Under the pieces are notes generated by a model. It did no database searches. It was not told the DNA's origin and saw nothing but the letters and a program-made list of their open reading frames with translations. DNA of 64,000 nt from assembly GCA_963677815.1 (NCBI GenBank), contig OY782499.1, forward strand, positions 2,418,001-2,482,000. Direction: 5' to 3'. Of this stretch, positions 42,259 through 51,405 are shown piece by piece (position 1 is the stretch's first letter; every line of letters starts with the position of its first letter). The translations under genes were made by a program, and so were the position numbers. The DNA comes from JAEKNW01 sp963677815. Lineage in GTDB: Bacteria; Cloacimonadota; Cloacimonadia; Cloacimonadales; JAFGVF01.

Positions 42259-42561
42259 TTACTCGTCTTTATTTTCCTCTTCAAGCTTGCGTTTAATCAT
42301 TCTAGCTTCTTTCCAGTCTAAAGCATTATGCAATGCCACAGCTATCTCTTCCCTATCCTTATCAGTCCATGGTTCAAATTTAGACTCTTTATAAATCTTT
42401 AAAAAATCATCTGATAAATTTTGCCACGTATTAATATCCATACCTATCTCGTGAAGATACTCACCAGACTTATCATATACAAAGAGTCTTTTCTTTTTAC
42501 TATCATAATAGAGGGTATTCCCCTCAGTTGTAATCATCTTATCAGCTTCATATTTGTTCAT
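42259..42561 (-). CDS. small acidic protein of unknown function
   Basis: About 100 residues from the ATG at 42561 (GGGAGCTAGC upstream; a start four codons earlier is possible). It begins with a beta-like stretch (NTLYYDSKKKRLFVYDKSGE) and ends in charged helix. No family recognised. Confidence 0.55.
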   Translation of the reverse strand: MNKYEADKMITTEGNTLYYDSKKKRLFVYDKSGEYLHEIGMDINTWQNLSDDFLKIYKESKFEPWTDKDREEIAVALHNALDWKEARMIKRKLEEENKDE

Positions 42562-42573
42562 GCTAGCTCCCAA

Positions 42574-43389
42574 ATTTATATTGATTATCTCGATTACTCT
42601 CAGACCATTTGCCCGATGTCAGGTAATGGTCTATTTTATTTGACATTAATTATTTAAAGGACTTCATGCTTTTCAGCAAATTAATATAATCTGCAATAAG
42701 CTGCTATTTTATTTTTTCTAATTCTGACGACAGTGTTGGCAGAATTTGCTTTCCATAATCAGTTCATTTATTCTGAAGAATTTCAAGATTATTTTAGCCT
42801 GGGGTAAAACCCTGACCTATGATACGAAGCTTTAGTGAAGTATCAAAGGATTGACACCCCAGGATAAATGATTCCACCAACAGCCAAACCCTCAAAAGGA
42901 TATCTTCTTTTACTCCCTGAAAGGGATGCATACTTTAGCCTGGGGTAAAATCTTGTAAGGATTGCCACCCCAGGTACAATGATCCCACCCAAGAAAGTAT
43001 AACCCTGAAAGGGTTTAATACAAAACTATATTTAATTGATATGATTGAATAATATTAATTTAATTTTGAGATCCACCTTCTTAATTCCCTGAAAGGGATA
43101 CATACTTTAGCTTGGGGTAAAATCCTGTAAGGATTGCCACCCCAGGTACAATGACCTAAACAAAACCGTAACCCTGTAAGGGTTTAATACAAAACTATAT
43201 TTAATTGATATGATTGAATAATATTAATTTAATTTGAGATCCACCTTCTTAATTCCCTGAAAGGGATACATACTTTAGCCTGGGGTAAAATCCTGACTTG
43301 TGATACGAAACTTTAGTGAAGTATCAAAGGATTGCCACCCCAGGTATTGGATACCAACAAAACCGTAACCCTGTAAGGGTTTAATAAAT
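42574..43389. repeat. REP-like palindrome array next to the tyrosine transposase
   Basis: Four palindromic units (42793-42872, 42931-42985, 43101-43156, 43271-43350) share the plan TTTAGCCTGGGGTAAAA, a GGATT step, then CCACCCCAGG. They alternate with short TCCCTGAAAGGGA and ACCCTGAAAGGGT palindromes. Two units have a longer loop containing their own stem (TGATAC / GTATCA). A 169-base segment is repeated in tandem (from about 43004). An inverted unit follows the transposase gene at 43950-44000. No gene is seen. Confidence 0.85.
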
Positions 43390-43845
43390 TCAATCCCATA
43401 TATATTTTTCATTATATTCCATATTGTTTTTATCCATGAATAATCTTAATTCATCTTGGAAAGAAATCTTTTTATGGTGTTCTTCTTGTTGATTTATGTA
43501 ATTAATAGTTTTTTCTTTTTGGGCTTGACCTACAGAAAATGCCCCATATCCTGTTTGCCAATAAAAGTTTGAATATTCATCTCCTTTAGTTTTTATCCAT
43601 TTAGAAGAGCTCTTTTTAATGATTCTTATCATATCTTTTAAGCATATATTTTTGGATAAATTAAGAAATATATGAACATGGTCATAGTAACCACCAATTT
43701 TTAGAGGAATTGAATCATTTTCATAGATTGTTTTTGCTATATAGGCAAATAATTGTTCTCGTATATTTGGATCTTTCAAAAACAATAACCTGTTTTTAGT
43801 TGAAAAAACTATATGCATATATATTTTAGACAAAGATTGCGACAT
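43390..43845 (-). CDS. REP-associated / IS200-type tyrosine transposase (TnpA-REP, Y1 HUH)
   Basis: About 151 residues from the ATG at 43845 (AAAGGGGG upstream). It has the HUH motif (YDHVHIFLNLS, His56 and His58), the WQTGYGAFSVG signature, and the catalytic Tyr116 in the Y-x3-Q form (INYINQQ) before HH. These single-strand transposases cut at hairpins and are linked to REP-type palindromes, which surround this gene. The frame is intact, so it may be active. Confidence 0.92.
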   Translation of the reverse strand: MSQSLSKIYMHIVFSTKNRLLFLKDPNIREQLFAYIAKTIYENDSIPLKIGGYYDHVHIFLNLSKNICLKDMIRIIKKSSSKWIKTKGDEYSNFYWQTGYGAFSVGQAQKEKTINYINQQEEHHKKISFQDELRLFMDKNNMEYNEKYIWD

Positions 43846-43949
43846 ATAACCCCCTTTAATTATGTTCAAGACAATCTAATATTTTGTAATAAAATTGTCA
43901 AATATAATTTATTAAACCCTTTCAGGGTTTGGGGGATGACGTGATAATT

Positions 43950-44000
43950 GTACCTGGGGTGGCAATCCTTACAGGATTTTACCCCAGGCTAAAGTATGTA
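43950..44000. repeat. inverted REP-like unit on the far side of the transposase
   Basis: It carries TACCTGGGGTGGCAATCCTT, then ACCCCAGGCTAAAGTATGTA and CCCTTTCAGGGA: the same unit as on the other side, in reverse orientation. The pair of opposed units brackets the transposase gene. Confidence 0.8.
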
Positions 44001-44085
44001 TCCCTTTCAGGGAGTTAAAGATATATCCACCTAAGGGAATAAAAGAACATATCCATTTCAGGGATTTATGCAAATCTATTGTGAT

Positions 44086-44283
44086 CTATACTAATACAAT
44101 TTCTTTGAAATTCCAAACAATGTTGCCAAAAGCAATATCTTCCCCTTTTACTTTGAAACTAACTAATTGATCTTCTTTCATCCTCTCTAAATCTTTTTGT
44201 AAAGCATAACCAGTATAGCTATGATAAAATTGGTCAAAAATATCATGTGTAGCAACATTTATTTTTACTAATTTATGCTTCAC
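44086..44283 (-). CDS. small protein of unknown function
   Basis: A 65-residue gene ending near the REP cluster, with a basic, beta-rich N-terminus (HKLVKINVATHDIFDQFYHS) and a DLERMKEDQLVSFKVKGEDI middle. Frame and composition look coding, but no family is recognised. Confidence 0.5.
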   Translation of the reverse strand: MKHKLVKINVATHDIFDQFYHSYTGYALQKDLERMKEDQLVSFKVKGEDIAFGNIVWNFKEIVLV

Positions 44284-44354
44284 CCATTTTTGGCAAGTGT
44301 AGAATAATTAATTTCTGCAGATTCACAGCCTTCTTTTCTCAAAATATCAATTTG

Positions 44355-44819
44355 CTATTCTATCATCCTAATAAACCCTACATCATAAATTTCTTTAAAT
44401 TGAGGAAAAACTTTTCTAATCTCTTTGTTTTCTCTTCGATAAAGTTGTTTTTTCCTAAACTTACTCCTATCATGTAAATGTTTTTGTTCATGTTCTCTTC
44501 TTTCTTCTATAGTCTGATTATTTTCTGAATATTCAATTTCATTAAAATCAAAGTCATTAGCTAAATCAAAATCAAGTTCAAGTTCTGCTTTCTCCTGGAT
44601 GAACTCATCTAGTTTTGCGTTTAAGTCATCTATAATGGAATCATCTAAATCTCTCTGCCTAGTAGAATAACATCCACATTCATGTATGGGCCATGGTTTA
44701 CCTAACTCATCGAAGAATACTTTGCTCCCGAAAGAATTCTCATAATAAAATACATCCTGTCCACAATATTGACATTTAGTAGGTCCTAAAGGAAAAGATG
44801 CGGATGTGGTCATCCGCAC
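44355..44819 (-). CDS. zinc-binding protein whose start lies in a dispersed hairpin repeat
   Basis: A 154-residue acidic protein with an N-terminal metal site: CQYC (residues 16-19), FFDELGKPWPIHECGC. The remainder is charged and helical. Its only good starts, GTG at 44819 and ATG at 44813, lie in the hairpin GCGGATGACCACATCCGC, the same unit as twice at 52.5 kb. No good ribosome binding site is evident. The start has probably been created or replaced by the repeat. Confidence 0.6.
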   Translation of the reverse strand: MRMTTSASFPLGPTKCQYCGQDVFYYENSFGSKVFFDELGKPWPIHECGCYSTRQRDLDDSIIDDLNAKLDEFIQEKAELELDFDLANDFDFNEIEYSENNQTIEERREHEQKHLHDRSKFRKKQLYRRENKEIRKVFPQFKEIYDVGFIRMIE

Positions 44820-44829
44820 TCCCAGTTAA

Positions 44830-45288
44830 TTACTTTTTCACAAAAGCTCCTTCATACATTTCTATAAAGTCATAAACACTAATCTTGCTACAAAGCTTTC
44901 CTATTAAATCATAAGGAATATCATCCATTCTTTTAAGATTTACACAAGATTTCCCCATACTCAGCTTATACTTAGCTTCTATTGCATATTGGCTTTGAAA
45001 CCACTCTAATAATTCTTTGTTAATATATATGCCCCAATGACTAAATGATATATGATTCTTCCAATTGGAAAGTCCTATAAAAGGTAAGGGAGTATTAGCT
45101 TCAACATGGTAGCCCTTGGGATATACTTCCAAAGGAACCACATAGCCAATAGAACCATAAGAGATTGTTTCAACAAAACCAGGAGGAAGATTTTCTTTGA
45201 TTACCTGTCTTAATTTATTTATAACTTGTCTTCTTTCTTCAGGTAGTTTGTCTAAATATTCACTTATTGTATTTATTTTATCATTCAT
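44830..45288 (-). CDS. DUF1801 / YdhG-like protein
   Basis: About 152 residues from the ATG at 45288 (GAGGTAATT upstream). The family pattern is present: YLDKLPEERRQVINKLRQVI, then ETISYGSIGYVVPLEVYPKG, FIGLSNWKNHISFSHWGIYI and KSCVNLKRMDDIPYDLIG. The function of DUF1801 is not established. An in-frame codon upstream at 45342 would add 18 residues without a good site. Confidence 0.85.
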   Translation of the reverse strand: MNDKINTISEYLDKLPEERRQVINKLRQVIKENLPPGFVETISYGSIGYVVPLEVYPKGYHVEANTPLPFIGLSNWKNHISFSHWGIYINKELLEWFQSQYAIEAKYKLSMGKSCVNLKRMDDIPYDLIGKLCSKISVYDFIEMYEGAFVKK

Positions 45289-45402
45289 AATTACCTCAAT
45301 TTCTTTTTTCAGATATAATAAATTTTTCTTGACCACAGACAATTATTATTTGAAATTTGCTTTTATAAAACTTTTACTAAAAAAACATTTGGAGAAAAAA
45401 GA

Positions 45403-46125
45403 ATGAAAAAGATTTCGCTACTAATATTATTACTTGCTAGTTTTATGACCCTCTTCGGACAAGGTTTTAGTTTTTCAGCTAATGAAGACGGCTTTTCAAT
45501 GTCTTTAACAGGGGAGGAAGGTTCTACCACTGAAACAAAAGTAACAGTCAATAATTCAGGTCAAGTGATTGATCAAATTGTTGTTAAGCTAGAGGAATTA
45601 CAAGCAAAATACAATGCTAAACTTAACAAGCTTGATGGCAAAAGAGTCAACAACATTATTGATGATATTTATACCTTACTTTCACTTCTACCAGATAATT
45701 CTGATTTAGTTAAACCTGAAACAAGCACTTCTACTCAAACAGGTCAAGCTGGAGGTGGAACTGTAAATATTAATATCAATACTAATGAAAGTCAGACTAG
45801 CCAAACAGTTGCTGAAACTACACCTGTTTCTAATAAGAATCCGATGTCTGCCAGTGATTTCTCTAATCTGATTAATCGTATTAATGGTGAATCTTTTGCT
45901 GATGACCAAATCCGCGTTTTAAGAACTGCTGCAAAGAATCATGACTTTTCTGTTAATCAAATCGTTAGAATTATTGATTGCTTTGATTTTAGTGAAGATC
46001 AAATTTCTGCTCTTGAATTAGCTTATCCTGGTTGTGTTGACCCTGAAAATAATTATGAGATTCTTGATGCTTTCACCTTTTCTGAGGATAAATCACAAGC
46101 TGAAAGAATAATAAATGCTGATTAA
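45403..46125 (+). CDS. exported DUF4476 protein
   Basis: A 240-residue protein with signal peptide (1-19, LILLLASFMTLFGQG), a Ser/Thr/Gly-rich linker and a C-terminal DUF4476 domain (NPMSASDFSNLINRINGESF, VNQIVRIIDCFDFSEDQI, LEIAYPGC-like). The domain is common in exported proteins of FCB bacteria; its function is unknown. It is a single gene ending in a strong hairpin. Confidence 0.82.
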   Translation: MKKISLLILLLASFMTLFGQGFSFSANEDGFSMSLTGEEGSTTETKVTVNNSGQVIDQIVVKLEELQAKYNAKLNKLDGKRVNNIIDDIYTLLSLLPDNSDLVKPETSTSTQTGQAGGGTVNININTNESQTSQTVAETTPVSNKNPMSASDFSNLINRINGESFADDQIRVLRTAAKNHDFSVNQIVRIIDCFDFSEDQISALELAYPGCVDPENNYEILDAFTFSEDKSQAERIINAD

Positions 46126-46163
46126 TTTTCTGTCAGTTTTATCTTAGTAATTAGAATTATATT

Positions 46164-46225
46164 AGCTTGATTGTTACTATCTCTATAAGTTTCCAATGAA
46201 ACATTGAGAGAGTAACAATCAAGCT
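46164..46225 (+). terminator. long hairpin after the DUF4476 gene
   Basis: A perfect 15-base outer stem AGCTTGATTGTTACT / AGTAACAATCAAGCT and an inner CAATG / CATTG stem, followed by TTTATTATTA. It is placed 38 bases after the stop codon. A sequence-related hairpin occurs in the prophage at 12703-12756. Confidence 0.75.
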
Positions 46226-46250
46226 TTATTATTAGAAGGGAACTTGCCTA

Positions 46251-46299
46251 GGAACCACCCCTCTCTAACTGGGAACTCGGGCATCCTGCCCGAATTAGG
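46251..46299. repeat. dispersed hairpin repeat (TAACTGGGAACTCGGGC type)
   Basis: A unit TAACTGGGAACTCGGGCATC then CTGCCCGAATTA. The stem TCGGGCA / TGCCCGA surrounds a two-base loop. The same unit lies at 47719-47820 and, inverted, at 52597-52730. Confidence 0.75.
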
Positions 46300-46349
46300 T
46301 TAAGTAGTAGCTGAAAGGGGGATTTGAAAACCCTATGGACTAACCCCAG

Positions 46350-47690
46350 CTAAGTCAGCCATTCAAATTCATAAGCACTTATATCAAATTTACGTTTTAA
46401 GCCTTGATAATTCATATACCTAACCTTGCCAAAGATATCTCTTTCCTTCCAGGCTGTATCATGATTCCCAAAGCACCAAGCAATACCAGTAAAAGCATTA
46501 GGGTCTCTACCATCTAATTCATATTTATTGTTAAGATATAACATATTAGAGAAGGCTTGCCGAGGTGATTCAGACCATTCAATAATCTTCTTTCCCCAGT
46601 ACATTCGCATATAATTATGCATATAACCTGTCCTAGTCATCTGCAATTGAGCAGCATTCCAAGCTGGATCATGGGTATCAGCCTTTTCCAAGACATCTAA
46701 ATCATAAATGTAAGGTCTCTTATCAAGGGTATGGAAGTCTAAGCTATCAGCTGCCCACTTAGGATTTATGAAGTCAAAATCATCATATTTAAGGTTATAA
46801 TAGCAGAAGTTAATAGCGAGTTCACGTCTAATAATAATTTGTTCTAAGAAAGCCTTTTGGCCTTCAGGATTGGCAGAAGAGTTCTTAACCTTATCTACTA
46901 TTTCAAGAACAGAAATCTGACCGAAATGCAGGTATGGACTTAGCTCAGAATAGTTTGAGTTAACTAAATCCTTATTATGAAGATGATATGAATCAAGTCT
47001 TTGACTTATAAAAGACTTTAACTTACTTTCTGCCTGGGAATAACCACCATTTAGTCCAAGCTTACCACTAACTGGAGTTACACTGGCATCTAGCAAAGTA
47101 AGAATATGGTCAGGATTAACCGATTCATACTTATCTATAAATTCGTTTTCATATTTTGTTGGAATAAAAGGTATCAAGTAATCATCCAATTGCTTATCTA
47201 TCTTTGGTCTAATTGTCCTCGCCATATACTCTTGTTTATCAGAAGCTTGTTCTACAGGAACTACAATATCACTTTCTAAGCAATAAAAAGGAACATCAAT
47301 AACTTTAGCTAAATCATGTCGCCACTTCCTTTGAATCTTTAAGTAACCGAAATCACTTATGATAAATGAAGCATTTTTAGCAATTTTACTAACCTCAGTT
47401 ACCATATCACCCTGCTTGAAAATCAGCGATATTCCAAGTTCCTTTAAATCTTGCTGAACTTCTTTTAATCCTTGAATCATAAAAGTAAAATGTCTAAGAT
47501 TTGCCTCAGGAAAATTAATATCAAGAACACACAAGACTAATAAGGGAAGCTTAGACTTGTTAGCTAATTGAATGGAATACTCTAGGGCATGATTATAAGA
47601 AACTCTCTGACTTTGTTGCATCCAATAGAGGATAAAGCCCTGGTTTTTTACTTGACCTTGTCGGTATACTCTTAAACGATTATGAAACAT
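46350..47690 (-). CDS. phr: class II CPD photolyase
   Basis: A 446-residue photolyase with the class II hallmarks: GFILYWMQQSQRVSYNHAL at the N-terminus, ELSPYLHFGQIS, IRRELAINFCYYN, then DPAWNAAQLQMTRTGYMHNY, MRMYWGKKIIEW, NNKYELDGRDPNAFTGIAWC and FGNHDTAWKERDIFGKVRYM. It uses FAD and light to repair cyclobutane pyrimidine dimers. AAGGAG precedes the ATG. A photolyase suggests that the organism or its relatives meet sunlight. Confidence 0.95.
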   Translation of the reverse strand: MFHNRLRVYRQGQVKNQGFILYWMQQSQRVSYNHALEYSIQLANKSKLPLLVLCVLDINFPEANLRHFTFMIQGLKEVQQDLKELGISLIFKQGDMVTEVSKIAKNASFIISDFGYLKIQRKWRHDLAKVIDVPFYCLESDIVVPVEQASDKQEYMARTIRPKIDKQLDDYLIPFIPTKYENEFIDKYESVNPDHILTLLDASVTPVSGKLGLNGGYSQAESKLKSFISQRLDSYHLHNKDLVNSNYSELSPYLHFGQISVLEIVDKVKNSSANPEGQKAFLEQIIIRRELAINFCYYNLKYDDFDFINPKWAADSLDFHTLDKRPYIYDLDVLEKADTHDPAWNAAQLQMTRTGYMHNYMRMYWGKKIIEWSESPRQAFSNMLYLNNKYELDGRDPNAFTGIAWCFGNHDTAWKERDIFGKVRYMNYQGLKRKFDISAYEFEWLT

Positions 47691-47935
47691 ATAATCTCCT
47701 TGGTTTATTCGACAACTACTCTAACTGGGAACTCGGGAATCCTGCCCGAACTATGTTTACTCTCCCCGGTCTACTTGACCACACCTCTAACTGGGAACTC
47801 GGGCATCTTGCCCGAACTACGTGTTAAAATACCCTAGGGACTGAGACCATCTCTGGTCTCAGGTGGAAGTAGGATACTTCCACTCCATACCCCCCTGTCT
47901 TCCCCCTCTCAAAGGGGGATTTAAGACACTATCTA
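47691..47935. repeat. hairpin-repeat cluster downstream of the nqr operon
   Basis: Two CTGGGAACTCGGG units (47719-47820) with a CCCCGGTCTACTTGACCAC link, a hairpin CTGAGACC / GGTCTCAG at 47839-47863, another GTGGAAGTA / TACTTCCAC and a CCCCCTCTCAAAGGGGG unit. No gene is seen in the 245 bases. An inverted version of the first units lies on the other side of the nqr operon. Confidence 0.75.
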
Positions 47936-48391
47936 TCAATCAAAAATAGCCCTGTAGAGCATTTCAGGTTCTATTCTGAACCTAGACCCCTTTCCTTCAA
48001 AAAAGCCGTAATCCCTAATAAAATGGACATGAAGAGGAGTCCATTCCACACTCATATTATTCTTCATATTAGTAACTTTGATTATAGCCTTACCAAATCT
48101 TCCTGCTTTAGGAAAAGGACTAAGCAAGACGCCTCGATAGGACTTATATTCCACCTCATAATCCTTATCGACAACAATGGAACCATCATAAGATAAGAAA
48201 GACTTTTCCATTAAATATTGCATTCTATCAGCTATTTCATCAAGTGACCTAGCAAAGGTATTTACTATCTTCATATCCTCAGAAATGATCTCTCTAAAAG
48301 ACCGTTTATCATTTCCTAAAAAACCTTCAGCAGTTAAGACACCTGCTTTCATTTTATCTTGTATAATTTTGTCGTTTGGACTTAACTTCAT
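47936..48391 (-). CDS. conserved protein of unknown function at the end of the nqr operon
   Basis: A 151-residue protein beginning 8 bases after nqrF, with AGGAGG upstream. It is alpha/beta with a helical first half (ARSLDEIADRMQYLMEKSF) and a strand-rich second half (YKSYRGVLLSPFPKAGRFGK). Co-transcription suggests a link to the Nqr complex, but I know no matching subunit. Confidence 0.65.
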   Translation of the reverse strand: MKLSPNDKIIQDKMKAGVLTAEGFLGNDKRSFREIISEDMKIVNTFARSLDEIADRMQYLMEKSFLSYDGSIVVDKDYEVEYKSYRGVLLSPFPKAGRFGKAIIKVTNMKNNMSVEWTPLHVHFIRDYGFFEGKGSRFRIEPEMLYRAIFD

Positions 48392-48399
48392 TTTTCCTC

Positions 48400-49506
48400 C
48401 TAAGCAAAAGAATCATAATAGATTTTATCTTCTGGTATTCCTAATTCAATAAGACCTTTAGTTACTGCTGCAATCATACCAGGTGAACCACACAAATAAG
48501 CTTCAGTGTTCTTTGGGTCCCTTATAGCATCAGGGAAATATGGCATAACATAACCTGTTCTTCCTTCCCATTTCTCCTCTGGAGTAGAATGAGAAAGAAT
48601 TGGATAATAGGTAAAATCAGGGAAGACATCTTTAAATGCATCTATGTATTCTGTTAGATAAAGATCCTTAGTGGTTCTAGCACCAAAGAAATAGCTCATT
48701 TTCCTCTCACATCCCTTCTCTGCTAAATCTTCTAGCATAGATTTAATTGGTGCTTTTCCAGAACCACCAGCTACAAAGATTATATCGGCTTGAGTATCCC
48801 GAATAAAGAAATCACCATAAGGACCTGTGAGTTCAACCTCCTGTCCTTCTTGCAAATGTTCATGAACCCAAGTTGTGCAAATTCCATCAGGAACTTTTCT
48901 GATAATGAGTTGAACTTGATTTTTGAGACTTGGTTTTGAAGAAATAGAATAAGCTCTTGTTACAGATTCTCTCACTTTAGCATACTTAGGAGAACGTAAC
49001 TGCATATATTGTCCAGCTTGAAAATCTATATCATTAGGACTTAACAGATCGAATGTAATCCCTTTTATATCATAGGTATAATCTTCAATTTTAGCCACTT
49101 TAGCTTTGAACTTTCTAATATTGAATATTTCTTCAGGTATTTGAATTTTAATATCATTCTTTACCTTTACTTGGCAAGCCAATCTATTATTATCAGCTAG
49201 TTCTTGGGCTGTAAAAAATGGCTTTTCTGTCGGTAAAATTGGTCCGCCACCCTCGATAACTTTACACTTACATGCTCCACAAGAACCTCTTCCCCCACAT
49301 GCAGATGGGATAAAAATATTCTCTTCAGCTAAGGAGGTTAGCAACGAAGAACCACCTTTTACAGTAACCTTTCTCTTACCATTTATATCAATTTCACAAT
49401 CACCATAATTTTGCAGTATAGCCTTTGCAAAAACAATTAAAGTTGCCAAAATACCACTGATAGCTGCTAAAATTAATATTTCATAAATTATTTTTTGATA
49501 GTCCAT
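48400..49506 (-). CDS. nqrF: Na+-translocating NADH:quinone reductase subunit F
   Basis: A 368-residue subunit: N-terminal membrane anchor (about residues 8-28), a 2Fe-2S domain with Cys70, Cys76, Cys79 and Cys111 (PSACGGRGSCGACKC), an FAD domain with RAYSIS and an NADH domain (VAGGSGKAPIKS, YLCGSPGMIAAV). It takes electrons from NADH and passes them to the membrane subunits. It is eight bases after nqrE. Confidence 0.95.
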   Translation of the reverse strand: MDYQKIIYEILILAAISGILATLIVFAKAILQNYGDCEIDINGKRKVTVKGGSSLLTSLAEENIFIPSACGGRGSCGACKCKVIEGGGPILPTEKPFFTAQELADNNRLACQVKVKNDIKIQIPEEIFNIRKFKAKVAKIEDYTYDIKGITFDLLSPNDIDFQAGQYMQLRSPKYAKVRESVTRAYSISSKPSLKNQVQLIIRKVPDGICTTWVHEHLQEGQEVELTGPYGDFFIRDTQADIIFVAGGSGKAPIKSMLEDLAEKGCERKMSYFFGARTTKDLYLTEYIDAFKDVFPDFTYYPILSHSTPEEKWEGRTGYVMPYFPDAIRDPKNTEAYLCGSPGMIAAVTKGLIELGIPEDKIYYDSFA

Positions 49507-49514
49507 ACTTCTCC

Positions 49515-50102
49515 CTACTGAACGTTAACAATACCAGAAAAACCGATAAAAGCCAAAGCCATGATTCCGGTAATTAACAAACTCATTCCTGCTCCCTGCA
49601 GACCGCTAGGAATAAACTTTTCTTTCAAGCGTGTTCTGATTCCAGCTAAAAGTAAGATAGCTAGTAACCAACCTAGGCCAGAACCTGCTCCAAATCCAAC
49701 AGACTGGATAAAGGAGTAATTTCTTATTACCATAAATAAACTTATACCTAGAATAGCACAGTTCACTGTAATCAAGGGTAAGAAAATACCTAAGGAATAA
49801 TATAATACTGGTGAAAATCTCTCTACCACGATTTCTGTTAATTGAACAAAAGCGGCTATCACTATAATAAATATAATATATTGCAGATAGATGATGTCCG
49901 CAGGTACTATAATATAATGATAAACTGCCCAGTTAATTGCAGTTGTGGCAGTTGTTACAAAAAAGACAGCTGTTCCTAATCCAAAAGAAGACTCAACCTC
50001 CCTAGATACAGAAAGATAAGAACACATTCCTAAAAAATTGGTAAGCAATATATTACTAGTAAATATCGAAGCCCAAAAAAGAACCCAAGGACTAATTTCC
50101 AT
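49515..50102 (-). CDS. nqrE: Nqr subunit E
   Basis: A 195-residue membrane protein with about six spans and the NqrE/RnfA pattern (NFLGMCSYLSVSREVESSFG; ITVNCAILGISLFMVIRNYS). It sits 11 bases after nqrD. The paired cysteines of the NqrD/E interface (NFLGMC, TVNCA) are present. Confidence 0.94.
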   Translation of the reverse strand: MEISPWVLFWASIFTSNILLTNFLGMCSYLSVSREVESSFGLGTAVFFVTTATTAINWAVYHYIIVPADIIYLQYIIFIIVIAAFVQLTEIVVERFSPVLYYSLGIFLPLITVNCAILGISLFMVIRNYSFIQSVGFGAGSGLGWLLAILLLAGIRTRLKEKFIPSGLQGAGMSLLITGIMALAFIGFSGIVNVQ

Positions 50103-50113
50103 TATTTACTCCC

Positions 50114-50710
50114 TTATTGTTTGTTTTGATAAAATTTAGTGTTAATAATCCATATTAGGATAGCTAATAAAAAGAAGGCTGAAGGTGCCATTACCATAAT
50201 AGACCAATTTACCCACCAATCACCTAATACTTTGATTCCGAATAAGCTTCCTTGTCCCATCAACTCCCTAACAAAAGCTATGATTAACAAGACTAGGGTA
50301 TAACCAACACCAGCTCCTATTCCATCAACAAATGACTCAATAGGTGGATTCTTAGAAGCAAAAGCCTCAGCTCTACCCATAAGAATACAGTTTGTTATTA
50401 TCAATCCTACATAAGGTCCTAAGCTCTTACTAATCACTGGATAATAAGCTTTTAGGAAAATATCTACGATAATAACATAGGCTGCTATGATTAACACTTG
50501 AACCATCATTCTTACTGAACGTGGAGTATAATTTCTAATTAATGAAATAGAAAAAGAAGCTAAACCGATGGCAAAAATAACACCCAAGCCCATAACTAGA
50601 CTGTTTATAAGGAGGTTAGTGACTGCCAATGAAGAACAAATTCCCAAGACCTGTTTCCAAATGGAATTTTCAGTAAAAGCACTATTCATAAATATTTGTT
50701 TCTTTGTCAT
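50114..50710 (-). CDS. nqrD: Nqr subunit D
   Basis: A 198-residue membrane protein of the NqrD/RnfE family: LGICSSLAVTNLLINSLVMG, LIITNCILMGRAEAFASKNP, SFVDGIGAGVGYTLVLLIIA. Together with NqrE it forms the symmetric iron-binding membrane core. It follows nqrC by two bases. Confidence 0.95.
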   Translation of the reverse strand: MTKKQIFMNSAFTENSIWKQVLGICSSLAVTNLLINSLVMGLGVIFAIGLASFSISLIRNYTPRSVRMMVQVLIIAAYVIIVDIFLKAYYPVISKSLGPYVGLIITNCILMGRAEAFASKNPPIESFVDGIGAGVGYTLVLLIIAFVRELMGQGSLFGIKVLGDWWVNWSIMVMAPSAFFLLAILIWIINTKFYQNKQ

Positions 50711-50712
50711 TC

Positions 50713-51405
50713 TTATTCTCCTTTTGCCATCTCTTCTTTAAAAAGTGGAATAATCATTTCCATCTCTTGGTCTAACATTTTAAGAAAACTTGAGGAAGTG
50801 ATTGTAGCACCTGTGATTTGTCTAATTTCCTTAGCTTGACTAGGTGATGAACTTTCAGAAATTAACTTATATTGAGTTATCTGTCCATCTTGTAAGAATC
50901 TTGTACCTTTCATATCAGCCCTAAGATTTAACTTCTCAGCTGGTTCAGCTATTCTACCACCTAAACCTGGAGTTTCAACCTGTTCATAAACATTGAAGTC
51001 TATTAAAGTCTCTAAATTAGGTTCGAAACCAACTACAGCCTTCATTGTTCCCCATAGTCCAGCTCCAATAATATCGAAACAATAGCCTATTATTGAACCA
51101 TTATTAACAATTTTGAAAAATCTTCTCTCCCCCTTCTTACTTTCTACAGTAAAAGGAATCAAAAACTCTTCTTTATACTTTAAAACTTCATCATCTGAAA
51201 TGAGATAAAAGTCAATATCTGCAATTTTATCATTAAATATTTCGAGTATCTGTCTGTAGTATAGAATCTCTTGATTATCTTCAATTCTACCCTTCTCTGA
51301 GTTATAGAATACTGATAAAATTCCAACAAACACAACAGTTACTAAAACCATAAAAATGACTTGATAAATTTGAGTTTCTCTAAATAAAACCTTTTCTTTA
51401 GCCAT
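50713..51405 (-). CDS. nqrC: Nqr subunit C (covalent FMN)
   Basis: A 230-residue subunit with one N-terminal span (VIFMVLVTVVFVGILSVFY), an extracytoplasmic domain, and the FMN-attachment motif QITGATITSSS with Thr201. It carries FMN bound by phosphoester to that threonine. It begins next to nqrB and is somewhat shorter than Vibrio NqrC. Confidence 0.94.
   Translation of the reverse strand: MAKEKVLFRETQIYQVIFMVLVTVVFVGILSVFYNSEKGRIEDNQEILYYRQILEIFNDKIADIDFYLISDDEVLKYKEEFLIPFTVESKKGERRFFKIVNNGSIIGYCFDIIGAGLWGTMKAVVGFEPNLETLIDFNVYEQVETPGLGGRIAEPAEKLNLRADMKGTRFLQDGQITQYKLISESSSPSQAKEIRQITGATITSSSFLKMLDQEMEMIIPLFKEEMAKGE

Noticed and set aside
42574..43389. CRISPR array
   Set aside because: Repeats are palindromic units of variable length and loop, with repeated (not unique) spacers and a tyrosine transposase next door; no cas genes are present.
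47936..48391. assignment as NqrM or ApbE (Nqr maturation factor)
   Set aside because: It lacks the cysteines of NqrM and the ApbE flavin-transfer motifs; left as unknown.
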